DNA from: CAYRMV01 sp964425255
GTDB lineage: Bacteria > Bacteroidota > Bacteroidia > Flavobacteriales_D > Crocinitomicaceae
Reading direction: 5' to 3'
DNA: 23,885 bases
Assembly: GCA_964425255.1 (NCBI GenBank)
Contig: CAYRMV010000040.1
Span: forward strand, 1 to 23,885
Position numbers and translations under genes: made by a program. Below the pieces are notes generated by a model. The model worked only from the letters and a program-made list of their open reading frames with translations, made no database searches and was not told where the DNA came from. Of this stretch, positions 18,501 through 23,805 are shown piece by piece (position 1 is the stretch's first letter; each line of letters starts with the position of its first letter).

Positions 18501-20948
18501 TCGAAATACCGTTACGATCAGCTCAACCGTTTGAAGCAAATGGAAGTCATGTTCGAAGGCACCAACATGACCAATGGTACATACAGCTGGAGCGGTGCTG
18601 CATCGTCCTTGGATTACAGAAACACGTATACCTATGACCGAAATGGAAACATCAAAAGCTTGTTCCGAAACGGACATGGAACAAACCGTGCCATGGATGA
18701 TCTGACCTATCACTATGTGACGAATACCAACCGACTCAATCGGGTAACCGAAAGCTCATCAACAATGGATGTCAACTTTACCGAAGACATCGATTATGGA
18801 CAGTTAGCAAACAACTACCAGTACGATAACCTCGGACAAATTCTGCAAGATGTGAAAGAAGGAAAAACATACGTCTGGACCCGTGCAGATAAAAAGTTGA
18901 AATCGATCACACCAAGCGATGGTAATTTCCCGTTGATTGAGTTTGTGTACAACCCCTTTGGGCAACGCATCGTGAAGATCGAAAAAACACGCGTTGGTGG
19001 AGTGGTTCAAACCAACAAGTTCACAAAAACGTTCTATGTCTATGACGCCAATGGGCAGGTGATGGCCATGTACCGAATCCAACGAGACGGAGCCAACGAA
19101 ACAGCTGTGCTGGACGAACAGTATATCTATGGCGCTTCGCGCGTTGGAATCATTGAAGCGAATTTGACCATCTACAACAACGGTATCGTTACACCTCCAG
19201 CCACTCAAATCTATGTCAATCAGCTGGGAAGAAAGCGTTTTGAGATCACCAATTACCTCGGAAACGTAAATGCAGTAATTACAGACCGTAAGTTGGAAAC
19301 CAAAAAATTCCCAACCATCACCGATCAAGTAGGTATCTCCGTTTCCAGTGGTGTGATTATCAAAACAGGAACTTCGGTTGGCTGGAATGCTGGTGGTGCG
19401 TCGGCTGAAAAAATCGAAAAAGGAGGTTTTGTTGAGTGGATCATGGGAGGTAGCAATGTGAATGAAAATTATGGTACAACTTCTGGTTTATCATTAACTA
19501 ACACTAATTCAGCCCAAAATACAATACCATATGCATGGGAAGTAACTACAACTGGTGTCGCACGCATTGTTGAAAATGGGACTGTTGTTGGAACATTTAC
19601 ATCCGTTGCTTTAGGTACTAATTTGCGAATTGAACGAGATGGTTGCTTTATAAAGTACTTTATGAATGGTGTATTGAGACGTTCTGTAAGTGATTTACTT
19701 CCAGAAGCACCTATGATAGTTGATTTTTCAATTGATCAATTGGGTAAAAAAATCCACAACCTGCGCATTCAAAGCAGCTCTCGCTTCGAGGCAGTTACCA
19801 AAATGAGTGCAGATTATTACCCGTTTGGAATGGAAATGCCGGGCAGAAGAAATTTCACCGACGAGTACCGCTACGGGTACAACGGCATGGAGAAGGATCT
19901 AGAACACAAAACCAACGGAAATGCCTACACCACCGAGTTTAGGCAGTACGATCCGCGTTTAGGCAGGTGGATGAGCCTCGATCCGTTGATGATGAAATTT
20001 CCGTGGATGAGCCCGTATGTGGCGTTTGATAATAATCCGGTGTTCTTTGTCGATCCGTGGGGGTTGGAGAGTGGAACGAATAAAGATGGTCCAAAAAATG
20101 AATCGCCTTGTGGTAGCTCAGGTAGCGATAATAACTCAGAACCATCAGGTAACACACTTCCAACGGTCGAATTTAAAGCTGAACTTATAACAAAAGGGAA
20201 TGAAGAGTATCGAAATTGGGTCAAAAATGAACTTGGACGAGAGGGTATTTTAGCCATAAAAAAGGAACTCTATTTTAAGAAACGTAAAAAATACGACACC
20301 AATTTTGGGAAATCATTGAATGGAGGAGAGGGGTATAATGATGGTTTACCTTCTGATGTTATTGACAAAATAAATGAAGAAGTTGAAAATGAAATTGTCC
20401 CAACGATGAAGAATATTTGGGCGATGATGAAGTCTGGTTATGATCCAAATAAATGGAATCCTATGAAGAGAATTTCATTTATGTATTGGAAAGCAAGAGC
20501 TGTAACAACTAGAGGTCAAGGATTAAGTATAATAAAGCAGGTTGCCTTAGAGGTTGCTATAGATTGGGCACTGAATTTTACATTAAAAACATCTACACGT
20601 TCTGGTGGCGTGTCAATTAAATCTGGTGCCGCTAAGGGGGTACCTGCTCTCAGAGCAGCTTATGTTTCAGAAGTTGAAGGACTATCATCAGTTGCATCTA
20701 AGATGAGGGCAGCAGGAAGTTCTTCTGAAGAAATTGCAAGGACTTTACACGGTTTAAGAAGAGAGCTTGGGGTAAAATATAAATCACTTACCCCTGATAA
20801 TATGCTGCAACAGATTTATCAAAGAAACCTGCAAAAGTATGGAGACAAACTTGGTCCTTCAATTGACTATTTGAGACAACAGGGTAAGTCTTGGGATGAT
20901 ATAATTAATAGTGCAACAAGAACCGGTGGTAAGGATTTAGGATTTTAA
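12579..20948 (+). CDS. Secreted Rhs/YD-repeat polymorphic toxin with DUF6443-like region
   Basis: The 2789-aa protein has a signal peptide (about 1-19). A DUF6443-like segment lies at about 285-352 (HQISYSDHGKRFESIAYFDG, then YYDRIGRPSVTHLPTP). A ~900-residue Cys-rich insert is at about 575-1510. YD repeats follow from about 1555 (YDQSGNLTKTVAPDGY; YDRYGRIVA; YDLLNRLTEVY). A lectin-like block lies at about 2285-2395 (RIERDGCFIKYFMNGVL), and the Rhs-associated core is at about 2409-2497 (YYPFGMEMPG; YNGMEKD; YDPRLGRWMSLDP; FVDPWGLE). The DPxGL motif is the usual end of the shell and release point. Residues 2498-2789 are the variable tip. Its last ~105 residues carry LHGLRRELGVKYKSLTP, IYQRNLQKYGDKLGPS and GKSWDDIINSATRTGGKDLG, a pattern I recall from toxin tips in other phyla but cannot name. 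A candidate immunity gene follows at 20 bp. The tip is visibly AT-richer than the core. Confidence 0.9.
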   Translation: MRKIAFLFFICFISLPLLAAKEQYVNENSGSADPVIVQDQHYTLMGSGTSWTSQFTNYAVRNKVSIGYKQDQYPTVTETRSVSLYIEYWTHNGTAFVYNQTTKVLTINFNSSGSVVIDDASAFIFEGAYKIKVTPSSSIPTNMYLRTEIDIERYYTFSPTTSISTLNATLLGTGTQYIRFYWDPILGAEEYDLEWAFVPNPNNLTLAGSNLKFDFYKNATRVIIRDNFYEIPAIFNRGFIVYRVRPVGRRGTNFNIRKEGLWSGVESGMVESFAKRIQISTDYEVGKNWVHQISYSDHGKRFESIAYFDGINRARQSQAINPETEQVIVNNVYYDRIGRPSVTHLPTPVESDDLNHRPNFNLGSNGQPYGTQHFDFDQDPVTQTCPPTLPPTYPFSTTQGTGQYYSVNNPDKAGANAYIPNAAGHAFTQIEYMNDPTGRIRKSGGFGQQHQLTTHSNRYMYETPTPDELNRLFGTEVGYNSHYQKRITIDMNGQAYAEYFDMAGRVIASNLIGSNPTSLDAIDGNTGAAPVANTIMSNGSLNTIQNAEAIYTFTEAVVIAGDYQYQHTFRTKEFEDVCLPENFCYDCLYDLEFKITCGGVEVQTITKHINGWEINAACLGAHDETSSISVNLEKGEYFITKKLKVSDDAAQLYWCNYADNEICSDDFFTLYNQQYNQTQFGCNDPLPLDEYTSPCEIYRSMLAMDMSLGGQYGDISNLNSYGNPIDPLSIYNMSHSLPNGGNWRNPVGDYLNHDGSIATIPVTYSLGVYAPAVVSITQVFTAPNGQMYTHPENLANFSDFVANFQNAWADALVPYHPEFCYLQFCEENSAFHSYAEQLTSISTYNEACELGFFNPLQTGITPTSAATWNYYDGCDVNTDGDDKTFLDSKWKDEVGPWLENSYNIGLISDSITKFYVFPSSNRHVLSLWEYAIWQAHCPELIDYSKVIDCIQKAEPDPCTKDLVWQIFQNEYRQIRDYYYLIWQTTYVSYPSNLVGGGCGPAFNGCIGSNSYSPSTPLRHGIKPSQHVDGSTVTPISNTTGPCSNGTAALYQTKVPRFDNLPLQNDPAPIVITPNQQGVDDLNAFIEQQTIEFCSASCESYADDWMQSLEGCAMTPTQKTQVRNALIGVCINGCDADNPGGSSTISPSSTFTYDSFQDVLASILGSNYESAVCSELLLPDPKPYGQGIQTQDFNVLDNCGCDVLLQANYDLSTMSPLPVSVNSLEDMIYYNEGISLNDASAMLCACQKAIGYAEWTPSFTWNTTQINTILADEIKLPVSGLSCQSSEICYTCSQVQQAVGVFEDRFSDESNFENHDNYELLFTTFLNNELEINFTYEEYEIFLEHCNSANEPLGTITSFGGLFKELMNVVIKQGKLLTPSSLPENLEQSNIVYQYSNFHQFVPGKYYFSEWNSSQLVLKFGTTSNFKKATFDLPLDLDLSKVIGISEINAEAVCEGNNIRLKLDVIECGQIVNKYIYGHSSDLDIVKVYCESSQQLCFDPFAPQVTGAACFNPDLMVLNNSVVSAFQQQMANLKAQFIANYTAVCASAFNSETITAVTPENNYQYTLFFYDQSGNLTKTVAPDGYVNHSLHINYSAVESSKQNPSTVNKPNNNFQTIYKYNSYNQLVETTNPDQVGATKYWYDRYGRIVASQNPVQASSNLYAYILYDALGRPQQTGLTAFSSSTSLQLTANIDDQGVSYRNLVTSLARSEVTYTHYDEALNAIIPTKFESGLQEELRLRVAAVLKFTGLPPGSNPAVIDTFTSAIHYSYDQHGNVIEVLQDYPVFNYLALRYQSTQYEFELLSGNVKKVSYQKGKKDFYAHVYEYDLLNRLTEVYTTTNEVFYNREAHYYYFDYGPLARVEIGQQQVQGMDFAYTINGWIKGMNSSVISPNLDMGRDGLNACLNTANNYANLHQNFAKDVNAYTLGYYNNDYSPIGGRNMEAAYTSADMGQASELFNGNIRSLVTSIVGMQTMGSKYRYDQLNRLKQMEVMFEGTNMTNGTYSWSGAASSLDYRNTYTYDRNGNIKSLFRNGHGTNRAMDDLTYHYVTNTNRLNRVTESSSTMDVNFTEDIDYGQLANNYQYDNLGQILQDVKEGKTYVWTRADKKLKSITPSDGNFPLIEFVYNPFGQRIVKIEKTRVGGVVQTNKFTKTFYVYDANGQVMAMYRIQRDGANETAVLDEQYIYGASRVGIIEANLTIYNNGIVTPPATQIYVNQLGRKRFEITNYLGNVNAVITDRKLETKKFPTITDQVGISVSSGVIIKTGTSVGWNAGGASAEKIEKGGFVEWIMGGSNVNENYGTTSGLSLTNTNSAQNTIPYAWEVTTTGVARIVENGTVVGTFTSVALGTNLRIERDGCFIKYFMNGVLRRSVSDLLPEAPMIVDFSIDQLGKKIHNLRIQSSSRFEAVTKMSADYYPFGMEMPGRRNFTDEYRYGYNGMEKDLEHKTNGNAYTTEFRQYDPRLGRWMSLDPLMMKFPWMSPYVAFDNNPVFFVDPWGLESGTNKDGPKNESPCGSSGSDNNSEPSGNTLPTVEFKAELITKGNEEYRNWVKNELGREGILAIKKELYFKKRKKYDTNFGKSLNGGEGYNDGLPSDVIDKINEEVENEIVPTMKNIWAMMKSGYDPNKWNPMKRISFMYWKARAVTTRGQGLSIIKQVALEVAIDWALNFTLKTSTRSGGVSIKSGAAKGVPALRAAYVSEVEGLSSVASKMRAAGSSSEEIARTLHGLRRELGVKYKSLTPDNMLQQIYQRNLQKYGDKLGPSIDYLRQQGKSWDDIINSATRTGGKDLGF
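18870..20070 (+). repeat. Rhs core 3' end, copy 1 of a 1.2-kb direct repeat
   Basis: This segment (about residues 2098-2497 of the Rhs protein) aligns without any gap to 21730-22930 at a constant offset of 2860 bp. Identity is mosaic: 18936-19267 is perfectly identical (332 bp), 19268-19440 has scattered changes, about 19441-19750 is strongly diverged, and 19751-19980 is again near-identical before decay over the last ~90 bp. Homology stops at the DPWGL codons, where the toxin tip begins. Confidence 0.95.
20633..20680 (+). repeat. 48-bp direct repeat, copy 1 (inside the toxin tip)
   Basis: These bases encode KGVPALRAAYVSEVEG (residues 2686-2701) at the start of the conserved toxin tip. They recur exactly at 21389-21436. 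The flanking bases differ on both sides (C versus T before, A versus G after). The spacing is 756 bp, a multiple of three, so both copies lie in the same frame. Confidence 0.95.
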
Positions 20949-20968
20949 AATTTGAAATACTCACAATT

Positions 20969-21391
20969 ATGATGTTAAGAAACTTTGATTATGCTATAAA
21001 GTACTTTGATTGTAAATCAAAAACTGAAATAGAAACAACATCAAATCCACCAATAAGAGGATGGTATAAGTTTATTAATGGAATCTTATCCGCTTTATTA
21101 GTTATAGATAATAATCTTTATTTTTTGTTTAGAGATGAAAAGTTTCTAATAACAGAATATCATCGAGTATTGCTTGAGGAACAAAGTAATGTTGAAAGTA
21201 AGTTTAGTCTTATCAATGGAAATGATGTGCTGGTAAAATTTCTGTATTCAAAACCAAGCACTAAATTAAATGTTTCACCATTTGAATACATTGATGAAGA
21301 TGATTATAAATGGGGTGACTTTATTGAAAAAATTATAAATGATAAAGAGCGACAAAGAAATTTTGTAATGAATTTAATGGAAAGCTGTTAA
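20969..21391 (+). CDS. Candidate immunity protein for the Rhs toxin tip
   Basis: The 140-aa product has no signal peptide or membrane helix, so it should be cytoplasmic, as expected for protection against a cytoplasm-acting toxin. It is acidic and aromatic-rich (FEYIDEDDYKWGDF near the end) and has a hydrophobic middle (GILSALLVIDNNLYFLF). I recognise no named immunity family; the call rests on its place 20 bp after the Rhs stop and on the small size typical of these genes. Two consecutive ATGs (20969 and 20972) are possible starts. Base composition is very AT-rich compared with the Rhs core (17 G+C of 60 at 21241-21300, against 32 of 60 at 19081-19140), consistent with acquisition together with the tip. 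Its TAA stop forms the first bases of the second 48-bp repeat copy. Confidence 0.7.
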   Translation: MMLRNFDYAIKYFDCKSKTEIETTSNPPIRGWYKFINGILSALLVIDNNLYFLFRDEKFLITEYHRVLLEEQSNVESKFSLINGNDVLVKFLYSKPSTKLNVSPFEYIDEDDYKWGDFIEKIINDKERQRNFVMNLMESC

Positions 21392-21440
21392 GGGGGTACC
21401 TGCTCTCAGAGCAGCTTATGTTTCAGAAGTTGAAGGGTAG
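21389..21440 (+). pseudogene. Orphan toxin-tip fragment: second 48-bp repeat copy with stop
   Basis: 21389-21436 is an exact copy of 20633-20680. Read in the toxin frame it gives KGVPALRAAYVSEVEG followed at once by TAG (21438-21440). Nothing of the toxin domain continues beyond, and no start codon or ribosome-binding site precedes it. It begins with the TAA of the immunity gene. It is best seen as the boundary scar of a cassette exchange or as a built-in alternative C-terminus, not as a gene. Confidence 0.85.
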
Positions 21441-21699
21441 TGTTAAAAATGAAATGAATGAAAGATCGAAATTTTTTAAAATTTTCGGGATAAAAATCAT
21501 TAAAAGAAAATACTTTTTCGTATATTTGATTCATTATTTTGTTCTTTGAAATTGTTTGATTATTAATTGGTTAATTTCAATCTCTGCCCCGGCGCAGGGC
21601 GATAGCTTGCGAAAGAAAAAGACGTTGGTTTTGTGTGATAGGGCGAGTAGGAACGCACCAGCCCACTCACTACAAAACAAGGCTTTTTTTCGGAACTAA
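21441..21699 (+). other. Gap without a convincing gene, between the active and orphan Rhs modules
   Basis: No convincing gene is present. The first ~140 bp are extremely AT-rich; the last ~120 bp are GC-richer and full of short inverted repeats. The stretch contains a TATATTTG promoter-like box and the candidate structured RNA described separately. A 31-codon ATG frame at 21454-21549 shows no protein-like character. Confidence 0.7.
21521..21528 (+). promoter_or_regulatory. Candidate Bacteroidota -7 box before the orphan module
   Basis: TATATTTG is an exact match to TAnnTTTG and is identical to the box before the Rhs operon. No TTG element is found 17-23 bp upstream. If active, transcription would begin around 21533-21536 and run through the hairpin-rich segment into the orphan Rhs frame. 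Confidence 0.35.
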
Positions 21700-21729
21700 A
21701 GCCCGAAGACGGAACAGGCAGCCAACACC
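21546..21729 (+). ncRNA. Candidate structured RNA or leader upstream of the orphan Rhs tip
   Basis: Several inverted repeats follow one another. TTGAAATT (21546-21553) pairs with AATTTCAA (21573-21580). A longer hairpin is formed by GTTTTGT-GTGA-TA-GGGC (21628-21644) against GCCC-AC-TCAC-T-ACAAAAC (21661-21678), with 15 pairs, one bulge and one 2x2 internal loop. GGCTTT (21681-21686) pairs with AAAGCC (21698-21703). GTTGG (21624-21628) could close a junction with CCAAC (21722-21726), sharing base 21628 with the long hairpin. The segment ends exactly where homology to the Rhs core begins (21730). I match it to no known RNA family. It could equally be an insertion-element end or a recombination-related structure. 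Confidence 0.35.
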
Positions 21730-22930
21730 TACGTCTGGACCCGTGCAGATAAAAAGTTGAAATCGATCACACCAAGCGATGGCAATTTGCCGTTAATTGA
21801 GTTTGTGTACAACCCCTTTGGGCAACGCATCGTGAAGATCGAAAAAACACGCGTTGGTGGAGTGGTTCAAACCAACAAGTTCACAAAAACGTTCTATGTC
21901 TATGACGCCAATGGGCAGGTGATGGCCATGTACCGAATCCAACGAGACGGAGCCAACGAAACAGCTGTGCTGGACGAACAGTATATCTATGGCGCTTCGC
22001 GCGTTGGAATCATTGAAGCGAATTTGACCATCTACAACAACGGTATCGTTACACCTCCAGCCACTCAAATCTATGTCAATCAGCTGGGAAGAAAGCGTTT
22101 TGAGATCACCAATTACCTCGGAAACGTGAATGCGGTAATTACCGACCGCAAGTTGGAAACCAAAAAATTCCCAACCATCACCGATCAAGTAGGAATCTCT
22201 GTTTCCGGTGGTGTGATTACCAAAACAGGAACTACGGTTGGTTGGAATGCAGCGGGAGCTTCGGTTGAAAAAATCGAAAAAGGCGGTTTTGTTGAGTGGA
22301 CAATTGGAGGAGCAACCTTGTTAGAAAATAGCATGGTAATGGTTGGATTATCGTATTCCAACACAAATAATCATTACAACACCATAGACTATGCATGGTA
22401 CATGTATTTAGATTGGACCACACGCATTTATGAAACTGGAACAAGCAGAGGTGCTTTTGGAAGCTACAGCTTAGGAACTGTTTTCCGAATCGAGCGAGAT
22501 GGTTGTAACATCAACTATTACATGGATGGCGTACTCAAGCGCTCGGTGGCAGATGCCCAACCCGATGCTTCGATGGTAGTTGATTTCTCTATTTATGAGC
22601 TAAGTAGAAAAATCCACAACCTACGGGTACAAAGCAGTTCCCGCTTCGAGGCAGTTACCATCATGAGTGCAGATTATTACCCGTTTGGGATGGAGATGCC
22701 GGGCAGACGAAACTCCACCGACGAGTACCGCTACGGGTACAACGGCATGGAGAAGGATTTGGAGCACAAAGGAAACGGAAATGCCTACACCACTGAGTTT
22801 AGACAGTACGATCCGCGTTTAGGAAGGTGGATGAGTTTGGATCCTGAGATGGATGATTTCCCTGGTCAAAGTCCGTATGTGGCATTTGATAATAATCCGA
22901 TACTCTTTGTTGATATTGTAGGATTAGCAG
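21730..22930 (+). repeat. Rhs core 3' end, copy 2 of the 1.2-kb direct repeat
   Basis: This copy aligns gaplessly to 18870-20070. Homology begins abruptly at T21730 after the structured segment and fades at the VDIVGL codons, where the second toxin tip begins. The 332-bp block 21796-22127 is identical to 18936-19267. Confidence 0.95.
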
Positions 22931-23805
22931 CAGGGCCTCCTTGGTGGTTAAAAATCGCATCTACAGCATTGGATTTTATACCCGTTGTTGGGCAAATAAA
23001 AGCAGGTTTGGAAGCAGCAACTGGATATAGTATGGACGGAACAAAATTGAGTACGTCCGAAAGATTACTCGCTCTTGCTAGTTTAATCCCTGGCGGAGTT
23101 GTAATCTCAAAAGCAGGGAAGTTAGTATCCAAAGCTGTTGGATTGACAAAAATAGCGAGCAGTTCCAAAACGATAAAGAAAATAAATAGTATTTCTAAAA
23201 AAGTTACAGGCCGAATTCCCTTTAAAACACAAATTGCAAAAAACCAAAAACAAGGGATTGTAGGAGAAAAAATCGTTGAGAAAAAACTTAGAAAAAATCT
23301 AAAAAAGAATGAAATTATTATTGAAAAGCCTTATCTTCGGTCAAAAGTAACAAAAAAAGGAAGCTATCCTGATTTTGTTGTAGTGAACAAAAAAACGGAA
23401 GAAATTGTTAAAATCGTAGAAGTAAAAACAGGAAACTCTCCTCTAAGTGAGGGACAGAAAGCTTTATTGGAAGAAGGTGGAGTTCTGACCTCTTCCAAAG
23501 TAGATAAGGCATATAAAAATAAAGAGGCCTCACCAGAAATAATCGAAGAAATAAGAATACCTATCGATCCTGATCAAACTACAGCAACAGAATTATTGGT
23601 TTGGTCAACTGCAGCGGGTACTGTAAAAAATACTGAGGTTGATCCCAATCAATCTCAAACAAAATTAAAGTTTGGAAGTTGTTATGAGGCCAATCATATT
23701 GAGGGAGAAAGTATAGAAAGTTGGCGTGCACGTTATGATGAATGGCAAAAGTTATCGAATGAGGAAAAAGGCGAACTAAAAGAAAAAGGATGTGTATATG
23801 AATAG
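21757..23805 (+). CDS. Orphan Rhs tip: core fragment, PT-TG-like segment and PD-(D/E)xK nuclease toxin
   Basis: The frame is open from 21700 (after TAA 21697-21699) to TAG 23803-23805. It has no ATG or GTG before the homologous region; the only candidate nearby is TTG 21757, so it is probably a silent, startless cassette. Counted from 21757 (682 aa), residues 1-390 repeat the Rhs core, including the lectin-like block and YDPRLGRWMSLDP. The core ends in VDIVGL, not the DPxGL of copy 1. Residues about 394-450 (LDFIPVVGQIKAGLEAATGY, LIPGG) fit the pre-toxin TG family. Residues about 497-575 have a restriction-endonuclease fold pattern: GEKIVEKKL, P538-D539-F, E555-V-K557, then EGQKALLEEGG. That is PD-(D/E)xK, so a DNase or similar nuclease is expected. 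After core recombination this tip could replace the active one. The next frame overlaps its stop. Confidence 0.75.
   Translation: MKSITPSDGNLPLIEFVYNPFGQRIVKIEKTRVGGVVQTNKFTKTFYVYDANGQVMAMYRIQRDGANETAVLDEQYIYGASRVGIIEANLTIYNNGIVTPPATQIYVNQLGRKRFEITNYLGNVNAVITDRKLETKKFPTITDQVGISVSGGVITKTGTTVGWNAAGASVEKIEKGGFVEWTIGGATLLENSMVMVGLSYSNTNNHYNTIDYAWYMYLDWTTRIYETGTSRGAFGSYSLGTVFRIERDGCNINYYMDGVLKRSVADAQPDASMVVDFSIYELSRKIHNLRVQSSSRFEAVTIMSADYYPFGMEMPGRRNSTDEYRYGYNGMEKDLEHKGNGNAYTTEFRQYDPRLGRWMSLDPEMDDFPGQSPYVAFDNNPILFVDIVGLAAGPPWWLKIASTALDFIPVVGQIKAGLEAATGYSMDGTKLSTSERLLALASLIPGGVVISKAGKLVSKAVGLTKIASSSKTIKKINSISKKVTGRIPFKTQIAKNQKQGIVGEKIVEKKLRKNLKKNEIIIEKPYLRSKVTKKGSYPDFVVVNKKTEEIVKIVEVKTGNSPLSEGQKALLEEGGVLTSSKVDKAYKNKEASPEIIEEIRIPIDPDQTTATELLVWSTAAGTVKNTEVDPNQSQTKLKFGSCYEANHIEGESIESWRARYDEWQKLSNEEKGELKEKGCVYE

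Noticed and set aside
18804..19328. 174-codon reverse-strand open frame, with a matching 131-codon frame at 21793-22188
   Set aside because: It lies fully antisense to the GC-richer Rhs core and is duplicated only because the core is duplicated. It has no protein-like features of its own.
21389..21436. 48-bp repeat considered as a phage-type att site or CRISPR unit
   Set aside because: There are only two copies, and the repeat is a coding piece of the toxin with no integrase, spacers or palindromic core. Cassette exchange explains it better.
21454..21549. Possible 31-aa small protein, rich in Lys, Phe and Ile
   Set aside because: Composition simply reflects AT-rich DNA. There is no recognisable ribosome-binding context, and it overlaps the promoter-like box.
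21681..21703. GGCTTT/AAAGCC hairpin near a T run, considered as a transcription terminator
   Set aside because: The T run is in the loop and not after the stem, so it does not fit an intrinsic terminator on the + strand. It is kept only as part of the structured segment.
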